NCBI GenBank assembly: GCA_963977005.1
Contig: CAXBMQ010000010.1
Location: forward strand, 62,001-126,000
Origin: CAXBCP01 sp963977005
GTDB taxonomy: Bacteria > Pseudomonadota > Alphaproteobacteria > MPNO01 > UBA830
DNA: 64,000 nt
Reading direction: 5' to 3'
Within the stretch, counting starts at the first letter, position 1; the number at the start of each line of letters is the position of its first letter. The notes beneath the pieces are model-generated. The model did no database searches and was not told the DNA's origin. It was given only the letters and a program-made list of their open reading frames with translations. Of the stretch, positions 8,784 through 18,221 are shown piece after piece. The translations under genes were made by a program, and so were the position numbers.

Positions 8784-9146
8784 TCAGCCTATGCGGGCGT
8801 CGAACAACTGCTGAAGCTTGGCGTCGGTGGCTGTATCAACGTCGGTAAAGACACCGCCAACCGCCTTGTTTTGCGGATCGAGACGCATGATGCGCCCCCT
8901 GAGATTGAATCCGAAGCTTTGGCCCTGGTGGGGAATAATCAGTCTGACACGCACGGCGGCCTTGATACGCAGTTTTCCGACATAGGGCGCGATCTGGAAG
9001 CCCTTGGGGTTCCAGTCGACCAGCGGGTAGCTGGTCCCGTCCAGGACAAGCGTCGCGCGCGTTTCGGGAAGACGCGGCATGACGCGCCGGTCCTTGTCGA
9101 CCGGTTTTGACCCACCGAGGGCCGATTTGAGCAATGCGAGTACCAT
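8784..9146 (-). CDS. PilZ-domain protein (second paralogue)
   Basis: The 120-residue single-domain protein is paralogous to that at 5486-5887. The basic segment DRRVMPR is kept. The second c-di-GMP motif reads DWNPKG, with Asn where the family and the paralogue have Ser, so binding may be weaker or lost. A short hydrophobic N-terminus (MVLALLKSALGG) might associate with the membrane. It is convergent with the cytochrome c gene and 75 bp downstream of the amidohydrolase stop on the same strand. The role is unknown beyond likely c-di-GMP-related signalling. Confidence 0.75.
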   Translation of the reverse strand: MVLALLKSALGGSKPVDKDRRVMPRLPETRATLVLDGTSYPLVDWNPKGFQIAPYVGKLRIKAAVRVRLIIPHQGQSFGFNLRGRIMRLDPQNKAVGGVFTDVDTATDAKLQQLFDARIG

Positions 9147-9221
9147 CAGCGCTATCCGGATAGAATTGCGCAGAATGGTCGGACAACAGCCTTAAAAAAC
9201 GCTTAATCGGCGGAACGGCCT

Positions 9222-10409
9222 TTAGAGCTTGAAGAGCTTTCGGGCGTTCTCGCCGAGGATATTGCGCTTTTGCTGCTCGTCGAGAAAATCGAGATCCCAG
9301 ATAACCGAGGGCACATCCATGTCGGGCAGCGGATAGTTCGACGCATAGATCACCTGGTTGCCGGCATCGATCGCCTTCATGGTCATCTCCAGCAGGTACC
9401 CGTCCCCGGCCTCGAGCGGCTGCGAGGTGTAATACATATCGCGCATGTACTCGCTCGGCAGTTTCCTCAGGCCGGGCACCTCCGACGACCGCATCCGGTA
9501 TTCGGAATCGATCCGCTGGATCACCCAGAGCACCCAGGCAAGCCCGCCCTCCATCCACAGAACCTTGAGATCGGGGAAGCGTTCGTTCATCGCGTTGCAC
9601 AGCCAGTTGACGCAGTGCACCACGTTGTAGAACGGATATCCGATCGCCTGGACCGCAACGAACCGGCTGGGGCTGCCGAATGTCGGATCGTCCCAGTCGT
9701 ATCCGGTATGGAAAGACAGAACCTTCCCGGCTTCCTGTATTGCCGCGTAGGTCTTGGCATAGACGTTCTCATGCACGGCGTTGGTGCGCACCGACGTCAC
9801 CAGAAACCCGACGATACCCGGCACGTCCTTGAACTCCTGGACGATGCGATAGGCCATCTCGGGATCGTTGAACGGCAGGTAGGCAAAGGATTTCAGCCGG
9901 TCCGAGCCCGACAGGACCTTTTCGACCAGCCACCTGTTATAGGCGAGCGCGACCTGCGCCTCGAATTCCGCCTGCGGGTGCATGCCCATCAGCATCATCG
10001 GCGTCGGCAAGAGCACCGACACGTCGATGCCCATCGTGTCCATGCGCTTCAGGGCAAGCTGCACATCCCGGTGATTGCCGTCCGCGACCGTCTTTTCCAT
10101 CGAGCGAAGCGGTTCCCGGGTGATACGCCCGCCGACATCCTGATAGCCGACACGCGAATACGGGAAGCCGCGGGATTTGCGCGCGACGCCCAGCGCCGAG
10201 CGGGACAACTGCTTCATTACCGGGTCTTCGATGTATTCAAGCAACTCGGCGACGGATTCGGTTTCGTAGTGATGCGAATCCGCATCGACGATAAAGACGT
10301 CCTTGAGGCCGCGTTCATCGCGCTGACGCGCGGCATTGGTCAGGAGTTTCGCGGTGTCGAAATCGTCAACCTTGAGCGAATAGATGTCGTCACTTGATGG
10401 CAGTTCCAT
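9222..10409 (-). CDS. Amidohydrolase-2 family metal-dependent hydrolase/decarboxylase
   Basis: The chosen ATG at 10409 lies 7 bases from an AGAAGG; an ATG six bases further out would leave only one base of spacing. The 395-residue TIM barrel begins with DADSHHYE, the N-terminal metal-ligand strand of the ACMSD/amidohydrolase-2 family, has SFHTGYDWDD in mid-barrel, and ends with an ILGENARKLF helix typical of the family. Members decarboxylate or hydrolyse aromatic and heteroaromatic acids. It is 70 bp downstream of a 4,5-dihydroxyphthalate-decarboxylase-like gene on the same strand. That pairing suggests a two-enzyme catabolic operon, but the substrate is unknown. Confidence 0.85.
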   Translation of the reverse strand: MELPSSDDIYSLKVDDFDTAKLLTNAARQRDERGLKDVFIVDADSHHYETESVAELLEYIEDPVMKQLSRSALGVARKSRGFPYSRVGYQDVGGRITREPLRSMEKTVADGNHRDVQLALKRMDTMGIDVSVLLPTPMMLMGMHPQAEFEAQVALAYNRWLVEKVLSGSDRLKSFAYLPFNDPEMAYRIVQEFKDVPGIVGFLVTSVRTNAVHENVYAKTYAAIQEAGKVLSFHTGYDWDDPTFGSPSRFVAVQAIGYPFYNVVHCVNWLCNAMNERFPDLKVLWMEGGLAWVLWVIQRIDSEYRMRSSEVPGLRKLPSEYMRDMYYTSQPLEAGDGYLLEMTMKAIDAGNQVIYASNYPLPDMDVPSVIWDLDFLDEQQKRNILGENARKLFKL

Positions 10410-10479
10410 CTTCATACCTTCTGTTTATTACGCTTCCGTTCGGCTGCGCGGTGTTTTTTCCCGCTGTTGAAGCCGGTAG

Positions 10480-11475
10480 TCAGATCTTGGAGATATCGAA
10501 CGTCGAGGCTGCAAACAGGTCCTCCGGCGTCAGCAAGCGTTCGGACAGGCCATGGCTGTGCGAATAGCGCGCCAGCGCCTCGATTTCGTGGCGGCACTCT
10601 TCAATTCCGTAACGCCAGAAGTCGTTGCCCATCAATTCGATCGTATCGCGCCTCTCCGCATCGACCCAGGGCAGCGCGACACTGAGCGCCGCCGTCTTCG
10701 CGAGATCCTCATAGGCGATGTCGCGCGACTGGAGCAGCGCCTTGTATAGACTGCCGGCGAGCCAGGGATGTGCCTCGTGCAGATCCTTGCGCAAGCCCAT
10801 CAGATGCATGATCGGGAACATCTTGGTCTTGCGATAGTATTCCTTTTCGACCTCGCGGAAGTTGGGCCACAGCCGGTCGATATTCGGCTTCCCGAGGTTA
10901 AAGCTGGACGGTGCCCGGGCGGTCATCAGCGCGTCCAGTTCACCTGCTTCGAACATCTCGACCAGGGTACGGTCCTGCGGGATCGGCTGCAGGTCGAGTC
11001 CGGGCGGCGCTTCGAACGGCGTGCGTTCGTCGCGTCCCGCTTCTTCCTGCCCGCCGGACCGCCAGTGAATCTCTTCCGGCTTGATACCGTATTCGTCTTC
11101 CAGCATGCCGCGCATCCAGACCGGTGCGGTCATCTGGTATTCCGGCAAGCCCACCAGCTTGCCGCGCAGGTCTTCCGGCTTGTTGATGCCGCGGTCGGTG
11201 CGGATGTAGAAGCCCGAATGACGGAACACCCGGCTGACAAATGCCGGGATACCGACATAATCCGCCTTGTTCTGGGACGTCACCCGCATGTGGCTCGAAA
11301 ACGACAGCTCGCAGCAGTCGAACTCGGCATAGCGAAACGCGCGAAAGAACACCTCTTCCGGTTCCATCGGAATGAATGTGACATCACAGCCTTCGACCTG
11401 TACGCGACCGTCCTTGATTGCCGCAACGCGGTCCATGTCGCCGGCGGCGATGGTGATGGAGATATTTCGTGCCAT
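10480..11475 (-). CDS. 4,5-dihydroxyphthalate decarboxylase-like protein (substrate-binding fold)
   Basis: ATG 11475 follows AGGGACAG and gives 331 residues starting MARNISITIAAGD. The protein has the two-lobed periplasmic-binding-protein fold used by the Pht5/NMT1-like family, recognisable from FDCCELSFSSHM near residue 55, the RTDRGINKPEDLRGKLVG segment and the MFPIMHLMGLRKDL stretch. There is no signal peptide, so it is cytoplasmic. Family members are annotated as 4,5-dihydroxyphthalate decarboxylases, although many have no proven reaction. A more distant relative is at 30783-31757. It heads an operon with the amidohydrolase gene. Confidence 0.8.
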   Translation of the reverse strand: MARNISITIAAGDMDRVAAIKDGRVQVEGCDVTFIPMEPEEVFFRAFRYAEFDCCELSFSSHMRVTSQNKADYVGIPAFVSRVFRHSGFYIRTDRGINKPEDLRGKLVGLPEYQMTAPVWMRGMLEDEYGIKPEEIHWRSGGQEEAGRDERTPFEAPPGLDLQPIPQDRTLVEMFEAGELDALMTARAPSSFNLGKPNIDRLWPNFREVEKEYYRKTKMFPIMHLMGLRKDLHEAHPWLAGSLYKALLQSRDIAYEDLAKTAALSVALPWVDAERRDTIELMGNDFWRYGIEECRHEIEALARYSHSHGLSERLLTPEDLFAASTFDISKI

Positions 11476-11863
11476 TTTTCTGTCCCTGCTGATTGGTGTT
11501 CGTATCTGACGTTCATCCCGAAGCCGAAGCCTAGCGGATTTAAATCCGTAAGACATCTAACTGTTCAACTTATTCTAATGTTCTCTGGCGATCCGGGCCA
11601 GCCTCGCCCCACCCGCGGAAACGACCCTAGCGCGGGCCCGGTCACGCTCTGGGGAGTGGACGTCATATCTTCGGTTTCTGCGTGGGTCGGGGTCAATTGG
11701 CCGCACCCGGTTCTGCGGTGCGGGAACGCTCAATACCCCGGAATCATGCGATTTTCCGCCACATCGATCCAATGCCCGACGAGTGCGCCCGATATTGATT
11801 CGCTATTTGCAAGGGAATACGCTGGTCGTTTGAACGTGCTCTGTTGAAGAGACGGGGGAAATC
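11476..11863. other. Divergent intergenic region, no gene seen (about 390 bp)
   Basis: This stretch separates the decarboxylase-like gene (minus strand) from the ppk2 remnant (plus strand) and should hold both promoters. I found no reading frame that looks real and no clear repeat or terminator. The part next to the decarboxylase start is the most AT-rich and is the likelier promoter site. Confidence 0.4.
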
Positions 11864-12829
11864 GTGGATACGACGACAAGCAGCGAAAAGCCGACGAACG
11901 CGGAATCAAAGGATTTCTCCGTCGACAAGACGGAGAAACCGGCCAGCCGGACTCACGAACTCGCCGAGATGCGGCACGACTCGGCCGCGATCCGGCGCAT
12001 ATTCGAGACTGGAGAATACCCGTACCAGAATAAAATGCGGCGGGCGGTTTATGAAAAGCAGAAAGCCGAACTTCAGGTCGAGCTGCTAAAGGTCCAGGAC
12101 TGGGTCAAGACGACCGGCGAGAAGATCGTCCTTCTGTTCGAGGGGCGTGATGCGGCCGGCAAGGGCGGCACGATAAAGCGCTTCACCGAGCACCTCAATC
12201 CGCGTGCCGCGCGCGTCGTGGCACTCGACAAGCCCACCGAGAAAGAACAATCCCAGTGGTATTTTCAACGCTATATCGAGCAATTGCCCTCCGGCGGTGA
12301 GATCGTGTTCTTCGACCGCTCCTGGTACAACCGTGCCGGCGTGGAGCGCGTGATGGGTTTCTGCTCGCCAAAGGAATACCTCGAATTCATGCGGCAGGCG
12401 CCGGATATCGAGCGGATGATCGTCCGCAGCGGGATCCGCCTCTACAAATACTGGTTCTCCGTCACCCAGAACGAACAGCTGCGGCGTTTCCAGGCCCGCG
12501 AAAAGGAGCCGCTCAAGAAATGGAAGCTGTCGCCGATCGATCGCCAATCGCTCGGAAAGTAGGACGATTACACGGAAGCGAAGGAAGCCATGTTCTTCTA
12601 TTCCGATACGGCGGATGCCCCCTGGGTCATTGTCAAATCGGATGACAAGAAGCGCGCACGGCTCAACTGCATGAAGCATTTTCTGAATTCCCTGCCCTAT
12701 CCGGGCAAGGACCCGGGCGTGGTCGGCAAACCGGACCCGCTGATTGTGGGCTCCAGTTCCGACGTCATCGGCAACAGTTCGCACATTCTCGGAAAAAGCC
12801 TGCACCCTGACACGCGCCACAATCCCTGA
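11864..12829 (+). pseudogene. ppk2: Polyphosphate kinase 2, interrupted by one in-frame amber codon
   Basis: Read through, this is a full-length class I PPK2 of 321 residues that would transfer phosphate between polyphosphate and nucleotides. Walker A GRDAAGKGG lies near 125, the Walker B region FFDRSWYNRAGVE near 167, and the lid region QLRRFQAREKEP near 210. The second part has the conserved APWVIVKSDDKKRARLN. TAG at 12560-12562 is codon 233, exactly where relatives have the Trp of the W-x-x-Y-x-x-A motif (here stop-D-D-Y-T-E-A). A single TGG to TAG change explains it. Both halves stay in one frame, so the lesion is recent or a sequencing error. The 232-residue product would lose the C-terminal quarter. 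Confidence 0.85.
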
Positions 12830-12907
12830 CGCGACCGCCGGGCGCGGTTGTGATCCGCGCGCGCCTCGTTCAGGGTAGCGTCCCTCATCAGGACGGGACG
12901 CGCCGGT

Positions 12908-13885
12908 ATGGCTGAGCCAAAAGACTATCGCAAATATCCGGGGATGGACTTCGCCGACATCCCGGCCGACATCCTGGACCGCGACGGCAACGAAATGTTC
13001 GCCTATCGCGACATGGACGACGCTGCCCGCGCCGCCCAGTTGCAGCGCGACGCGGCCTATAACAATCGCTGGGCCGTGCCCGGCCACCAGGCGGACCTCG
13101 ACCGCTGGGCCGCCGACAGCGCCACGGTTCGCAACGACCTGCGCTGCGATCTCGACGTCGCCTATGGCGACGGCGAACGCGAGACACTCGATATTCTCTA
13201 CCCCGACGCGACGGGCCCCGTGCCGCTGATCGTTTTTCTGCATGGCGGCTACTGGCTGAGTATGACCAAGGATTCGTATTCCTTTGTCGGCGAGAACTTC
13301 GTCAGGAAGGGGGCGGCCTTTGCCGTGATCGGTCTCGGACTGTGCCCGGATATTCCGCTGGCCCGCATGGTCGACCAGGTCGAACGCGCCATCGGGCACC
13401 TGTGGGACAATTCGGATCGCTACGGGTTTGACCGCGACCGGTTCTATCTTGCCGGACATTCCTCCGGCGGACACCTTGCGGCGATGGTTCTGGGCGGTGG
13501 CGTGGACGGGAAGCCGCCCGTTTCGCCGGAAATTTTCAAAGGGTCGGTTATCGTTAGCGGACTATTCGATCTCGGCCCCATCGCGGCGACCTATATCAAT
13601 AACTACATCCGGCTCGACGATGCCGGTGTCGAGGCGCTCAGCCCGCTCCGACGCGTGCCGCCGGCCGGCCGACAGATGGGACCGCTGATCCTGGGAACAG
13701 GCGAGCATGAACTCGCGGAATACTTCCTCCACCAGTCGCGCTATGCTGCGGCGTGGGTCGAACGCGGTCACCGGCTGGAAATGTGCGACGCTGCGGGTTA
13801 CCAGCATTTCGACGTCCCCTACGATCTCGCAAACGCCGACGGGATGCTGCATAAAGCGTTCGCAAACCTGATAGACTGGCGATAA
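12908..13885 (+). CDS. Alpha/beta hydrolase, arylformamidase/carboxylesterase-like
   Basis: The 325-residue cytoplasmic protein has the HGGYW oxyanion motif near residue 113 and the nucleophile elbow AGHSSGGHLA near 183, as in the KynB-like/arylformamidase and hormone-sensitive-lipase-related hydrolases. The catalytic His is probably in GYQHFDVP near the end. The N-terminal 85 residues (EMFAYRDMDDAARAAQ...) form the family's typical cap. It might hydrolyse N-formylkynurenine or another small ester or amide, but no tryptophan-catabolic genes are adjacent. It starts at ATG 12908, 78 bp after the broken ppk2. Confidence 0.8.
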   Translation: MAEPKDYRKYPGMDFADIPADILDRDGNEMFAYRDMDDAARAAQLQRDAAYNNRWAVPGHQADLDRWAADSATVRNDLRCDLDVAYGDGERETLDILYPDATGPVPLIVFLHGGYWLSMTKDSYSFVGENFVRKGAAFAVIGLGLCPDIPLARMVDQVERAIGHLWDNSDRYGFDRDRFYLAGHSSGGHLAAMVLGGGVDGKPPVSPEIFKGSVIVSGLFDLGPIAATYINNYIRLDDAGVEALSPLRRVPPAGRQMGPLILGTGEHELAEYFLHQSRYAAAWVERGHRLEMCDAAGYQHFDVPYDLANADGMLHKAFANLIDWR

Positions 13886-14071
13886 CCGGTCGGTCCGCGA
13901 CGGCCGGTCCGTTCCCGGTTCTCATTTCGTTGCCCGTTGGGAAAGTACCCTGCCCTGAAATCGGCGCAATTGTACCCCATATAAACCAGACGCCGCCGGT
14001 TCCGTGAAAACGATCCTCGTCGCGAAAGGATTTTGGAACCCGGCGCAGCGTTGTTTCGTTGTGTATGAAGA

Positions 14072-17000
14072 ATGGACATGTCCGACCCGTCTACCGAAAC
14101 CTCCCCTCCCCGCCGCCGGCGCTGGCGGATCGCCGCCTATAGCGCTCTTGCCGTCGCAATCCTTGTCGGCGCAGGCGTCGCTCTGTTGCCGACTGCCGCC
14201 ACCTGGCAGATCGAAACCCAGCTCGAGAAGCTGGGTGCGAAATCGGTCGAAGTAGGCAAACTGAGCATCAATCCGGCGACCGGCGAAATCCGGGTGGAGC
14301 GGTTCAAGTCCGTCGGCCCGGACGGCGAAGATATCGTCGTTGGTAAAGCCAGGCTGCGTATCGGGCTGGCAGCACTGGCGAGCCGGCAGATTACCGTGCA
14401 CGAACTCGTCGTCGCCGATGCCGATATCGATATTCGCCTCGATGCAAAAGGTGTGTGGTCGATCGGCGGGTTCCCGATGGTTTTTGCCAGCAGCGACACA
14501 CCGGCCGAGCCGAGCGAACCGTGGCAGCTCGAAGCCGATAGCATCGCCATCGACAACAGTCAGATGACCCTCAATATCGGCACCGCGCTGCAGAAAGCGC
14601 TGGTCGAAAAGCTTCGGATCGAGCGGCTGTCGACCCTGCGACCGCTGGATCCCGCAACGATCTCGCTATCCGTCGCGACCGGCGGCGGTAAAGTTGCGAT
14701 CGACGGTAAAGTTCTTCCGTTCGGCGCGGAACCCAATGCCACCCTGTCGATCAATGTCGCCGCCTTGAAGCTGGAAGCTTTCAGAGACCTCATCGCGACC
14801 GGGCGAATCAAGGACATTGCCGGCACCGCGACGATACAGGGCGCGGCGAAAGCCGGCTTCCGTCCGGATGGCGGCGCGGCGGTTTCATTTGACGGAAAAG
14901 CGTCTCTGTCCGGCTCCCGCGTCCAGACGACGCTGTTCTCGACAAACGCAACGTCGCTTGCCTGGGACGGGACCGGCGAGATGACGCTGCCCGGCGCAAA
15001 ATCGCCCCCCGACGCCCTGCCGGAGCTCGGGATCAAAGGGAAAGCCTCGGCAGACGGATTTTCTTTCGTGAACCGGATCAGCAAGGTCGCTCTGTTCGCC
15101 CGGACCGCCCGCTTCGATCTGTCGAAGTCGGGTGTCTCGATCAAGGCCGACCCGAAAAACACGGGGACGACGATCGTCCGGGGCGCCGTGACCGCCAGGC
15201 TCACAAAGGCGCTGTTCGACCAGCCGGAGACCGAACTGAAGATCGCGCCGGACGAAATGGACCTGACCGGCACCATCGACCTCACCCTGCCCCCGCGGAC
15301 TGCGGCATTCTCGGCGACGCTGTCGGGTGTCATGGAAGCCAAAGCGCTTAACGGCTCGCTCAGGCCGGCCGGCATAGATCGCCTCGATGCAAAGATCTTT
15401 CGCGTGGCATACGAGAATGCCGTCCTCGACGTCACCGCCAAGGGCGGTATATCCGGCACCGTTACCGGCGGTCTCGACCTTGTCGGTCTGGACCTCGAAG
15501 CGCCGCAGCTTGGCGGTAATGCGGCAGTCGGCTCGCTGAACAGCGCTGGGAACAGGATTGCCTTCGGTCAGACCGAATCCGGCGCGTTGAAGCTGTCTCT
15601 CGACGGCGGGCTGAGCGCTACCGACGTCTCGTCGCACAGCACCGACAGGAGCTGGCGCGCCGCGCAGAAGAGCGCCGAATGGACCGGCAGTATTACGCTC
15701 GACCCGACAATGGGCCCCACCCCGGCGGACGGCCTGTCGATGTCCGGCGATGTAAAAATGACGGGTTTCGACGCCACGCTTGCCGGCGATGCCCCGTACA
15801 GAATCAGGCTGCAGAGCGCCAACCTCGACGGGGTCGCGATAACGCCGCAGGGGCGAACCGCCGAGAAAGCCTCGATAAGCGGTCTGTCCGGCGAAGGACC
15901 GGACGAAAAATCGCCGCTGCCCCGCCTCAAGCTGAAGTCCCTGCTGGCAACCGATATTTCGTCGGGCAAGCAGGGACAGCTCGCCGTGGGTTCGCTTCGC
16001 GCGACGGGCGTATCCGGCCGGCTTGTCCGCGATAGCGGGGGCGCGATCGCCATGCCGGCGATGCCCGTCCAGACGTCCGCCGCATCACCCGCTTCCACGA
16101 AAGCGGCGGAACCGACGACGGAAACGCCCGCGATCCGTCTCGGCAGCGCCGTTATATCCGACAGCAGCATCGAATTCGTCGATAACGCCGTGAGCCCGCC
16201 CTTCACGATCGAAACCTCGCGGCTTCAGGCGACGCTGCAGAACTTCGACACCGCGAAACCGCAAAGCGACGCCCGCCTGAACGTTCTGGTTGGATTGGGC
16301 CAGTTCGGCCGTATCCAGGTGGACGGCTCCGTGAAGCCCGACCTGGAGAACACCAACGCAAATCTCGGGATCGGGTTCAAGAACATCGAGCTGTTCAAGT
16401 TCAACGGCTATATCCGCCCGGCGATCAAACACAATGTCTCCCAGGGGCGCGCGGACGGCGACATCGATCTCAAGCTGAACGACAGCCGGATTAACGCGAC
16501 GACCTCATTGACCATCAGCCGGCTGAAGGTCACGCCCGCCCCCGATGCCAAGGGGGCCGGGAAAGGGGCGTCCGGCCCACCGATCGAAACCGCGCTGGGG
16601 CTGATCGAGAATGACAAGGGTATTCTCAAGCTCTCTATTCCCATCACCGGGTCGCTTGACGATCCGCAGTTCGATATCAGCGATGCCGTCGGTCAGGCGA
16701 TCGGCGGGGCGATGCAGAAAACGCTTTTGACGGCGGTAAAAATCGCCTTCCCGCTGGGAACCGTGGTGGCGATCGTCGATGCCGTCGGCGGGCCGAAAAT
16801 TTCGGTCAAACCGCTCGAGTTCGCACCGGGCTCGGCAAACCTGACCGAAACGCACAAGGCCCGTATCGCTGAAATAGCGGCGTATCTCAGGAAGCGGCCG
16901 AAAGAAGATCCGTCGATGTGCGGGCCGGCGACCGCCGCGGACCTCGCCGCCCTGAAGAAAGTCGATCCGAAATCGGACCGGAAGGCTGCCATCGATCTCG

Positions 17001-17140
17001 CCGCGGCCAGAATATCCGCCGTCCGCGACGAACTCGTCTCGGCGCACAGCCTGCCGGCGAAACGGTTCTTCGTCTGCGCCCCGGAGTTCGCTGCTTCACA
17101 GGACACGGTCCCGACCGTCGCGGTCGACCTGAAGAACTGA
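14072..17140 (+). CDS. Giant DUF748/AsmA-like envelope protein
   Basis: At 1022 residues this is by far the longest protein here. One N-terminal transmembrane helix (residues about 20-45, WRIAAYSALAVAILVGAGVALL) is followed by a long, repetitive, beta-rich periplasmic region typical of DUF748 and AsmA-like proteins. A C-terminal block starting at KPLEFAPGSANLTETHKARI resembles the start of an OmpA-like peptidoglycan-binding region, then turns into a Cys-containing helical tail. AsmA-like proteins are proposed to bridge the periplasm and move phospholipids to the outer membrane; that role is inferred here. It is a single gene with no operon partner; ATG 14072 or 14078 may be the start. Confidence 0.8.
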   Translation: MDMSDPSTETSPPRRRRWRIAAYSALAVAILVGAGVALLPTAATWQIETQLEKLGAKSVEVGKLSINPATGEIRVERFKSVGPDGEDIVVGKARLRIGLAALASRQITVHELVVADADIDIRLDAKGVWSIGGFPMVFASSDTPAEPSEPWQLEADSIAIDNSQMTLNIGTALQKALVEKLRIERLSTLRPLDPATISLSVATGGGKVAIDGKVLPFGAEPNATLSINVAALKLEAFRDLIATGRIKDIAGTATIQGAAKAGFRPDGGAAVSFDGKASLSGSRVQTTLFSTNATSLAWDGTGEMTLPGAKSPPDALPELGIKGKASADGFSFVNRISKVALFARTARFDLSKSGVSIKADPKNTGTTIVRGAVTARLTKALFDQPETELKIAPDEMDLTGTIDLTLPPRTAAFSATLSGVMEAKALNGSLRPAGIDRLDAKIFRVAYENAVLDVTAKGGISGTVTGGLDLVGLDLEAPQLGGNAAVGSLNSAGNRIAFGQTESGALKLSLDGGLSATDVSSHSTDRSWRAAQKSAEWTGSITLDPTMGPTPADGLSMSGDVKMTGFDATLAGDAPYRIRLQSANLDGVAITPQGRTAEKASISGLSGEGPDEKSPLPRLKLKSLLATDISSGKQGQLAVGSLRATGVSGRLVRDSGGAIAMPAMPVQTSAASPASTKAAEPTTETPAIRLGSAVISDSSIEFVDNAVSPPFTIETSRLQATLQNFDTAKPQSDARLNVLVGLGQFGRIQVDGSVKPDLENTNANLGIGFKNIELFKFNGYIRPAIKHNVSQGRADGDIDLKLNDSRINATTSLTISRLKVTPAPDAKGAGKGASGPPIETALGLIENDKGILKLSIPITGSLDDPQFDISDAVGQAIGGAMQKTLLTAVKIAFPLGTVVAIVDAVGGPKISVKPLEFAPGSANLTETHKARIAEIAAYLRKRPKEDPSMCGPATAADLAALKKVDPKSDRKAAIDLAAARISAVRDELVSAHSLPAKRFFVCAPEFAASQDTVPTVAVDLKN

Positions 17141-17147
17141 GCGCAAT

Positions 17148-18209
17148 TCAGACGGCGTCGAACAGCGCGGAATCCAGTCCCAGGCTCTCGCCCGCAGCGC
17201 GCATTTCGGTCCAGACGGCCTCGTTGATCTCGATACCGTCGGCCGACCTTTCCGCGCTGTGCCGGCGTTCGCTGTCGCCGGCGACGATCACCGGCTCGTC
17301 CGGGTCCGCCGGCCTGCTCGATTTCACGTAGGCGATCGTCGAATCGATCTCGGCGCGGAGCCAGCCGAGATCGACGAGCCTTGCCGGGTCGACGAGGATC
17401 GTGAACATGTTGTTGACGATGGAATGTTCCCGCTGGTTGGCCGGCTGGATCGTCCCGCCGCCGGACAGCCCCCCGGCCAGCAATTCGCACATGAGCGCCA
17501 GCCCCGATCCCTTGTGCTGACCGAACGGCAACAGCGCGCCGCGCGGCTCGGTATACATCACGGCGGGTTCGGTCGTCGGTTTTCCGTCAGCATCGATCAG
17601 CAGCCCCTCGGCCAGTTGTTCCCCCTTCGACATCGCAACGCGCGCCTTTCCCATCGCGACCACACTCGTCGCCATGTCAAGCAGTGTCGGCGGGGTGTTG
17701 TCGGTCCCGGGTACGGCGATGCAGACCGGGTTCGTGACAAACCGCGCCTCTGCCCCGCCCCACGGGGCAACCGACGGCGCATGGTCCGTTACATTGACGA
17801 AATGGAGCGATACAAGCCCGTGGGCCATCGCGATCTCGCCATAGGCGCCCACGCGGCCGATGTGATGGGCGTTGCGCAGCGTCATCAGCACCACGCCCGT
17901 CTCCCGGCAGCGTAAAGCCGCTGCTTCCATTGCCTCGCCCCCGGCGCGCCGCCCGAACCCGCGCCCACCGTCGAACATCAGAATGGCGCCGTCATCCGTC
18001 ACACATTCGGCCGGCGTTCCCGGTTTCAGCAACCCTTCCTGAAAATGACGAACATAGGTGGCGACAAGTCCGACGCCGTGGCTGTCGTGGCCCATCAGGT
18101 TCGCCGTGACCAGAGACCCCGCGACAAGCGCCGCTTCGTCCGCCGGACTCCCCATGCCGTCAAAAACAGCGCTGACGATCCCGGTCAATGGTTCTGCATG
18201 AATCCGCAT
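17148..18209 (-). CDS. Malate/L-lactate dehydrogenase family (Ldh) oxidoreductase
   Basis: The 353-residue protein matches the NAD(P)-dependent Ldh/YlbC/ComC family, which is unrelated in fold to classical malate and lactate dehydrogenases. Recognisable parts are the N-terminal GMGSPADEAALVAGSLVTANLMGHDSHG region with the substrate-binding HDSHG, the central LRNAHHIGRVGAYGE and the QHKGSGLALMCELLAGGLSGG segment. ATG 18209 follows GGAGAAAA. Family substrates include 2-oxo acids, ureidoglycolate and delta1-piperideine/pyrroline-2-carboxylate. The D-amino-acid-dehydrogenase-like gene lies directly upstream (12 bp gap), so an imino-acid or 2-keto-acid reduction coupled to amino acid oxidation is a reasonable inference. 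Confidence 0.85.
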   Translation of the reverse strand: MRIHAEPLTGIVSAVFDGMGSPADEAALVAGSLVTANLMGHDSHGVGLVATYVRHFQEGLLKPGTPAECVTDDGAILMFDGGRGFGRRAGGEAMEAAALRCRETGVVLMTLRNAHHIGRVGAYGEIAMAHGLVSLHFVNVTDHAPSVAPWGGAEARFVTNPVCIAVPGTDNTPPTLLDMATSVVAMGKARVAMSKGEQLAEGLLIDADGKPTTEPAVMYTEPRGALLPFGQHKGSGLALMCELLAGGLSGGGTIQPANQREHSIVNNMFTILVDPARLVDLGWLRAEIDSTIAYVKSSRPADPDEPVIVAGDSERRHSAERSADGIEINEAVWTEMRAAGESLGLDSALFDAV

Positions 18210-18221
18210 CGGTTTTCTCCG

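Noticed and set aside
12560..12562. Pyrrolysine or other recoding at the TAG in ppk2
   Set aside because: Relatives have Trp here, not Lys or Pyl, and no recoding element is seen; a TGG to TAG mutation is simpler.
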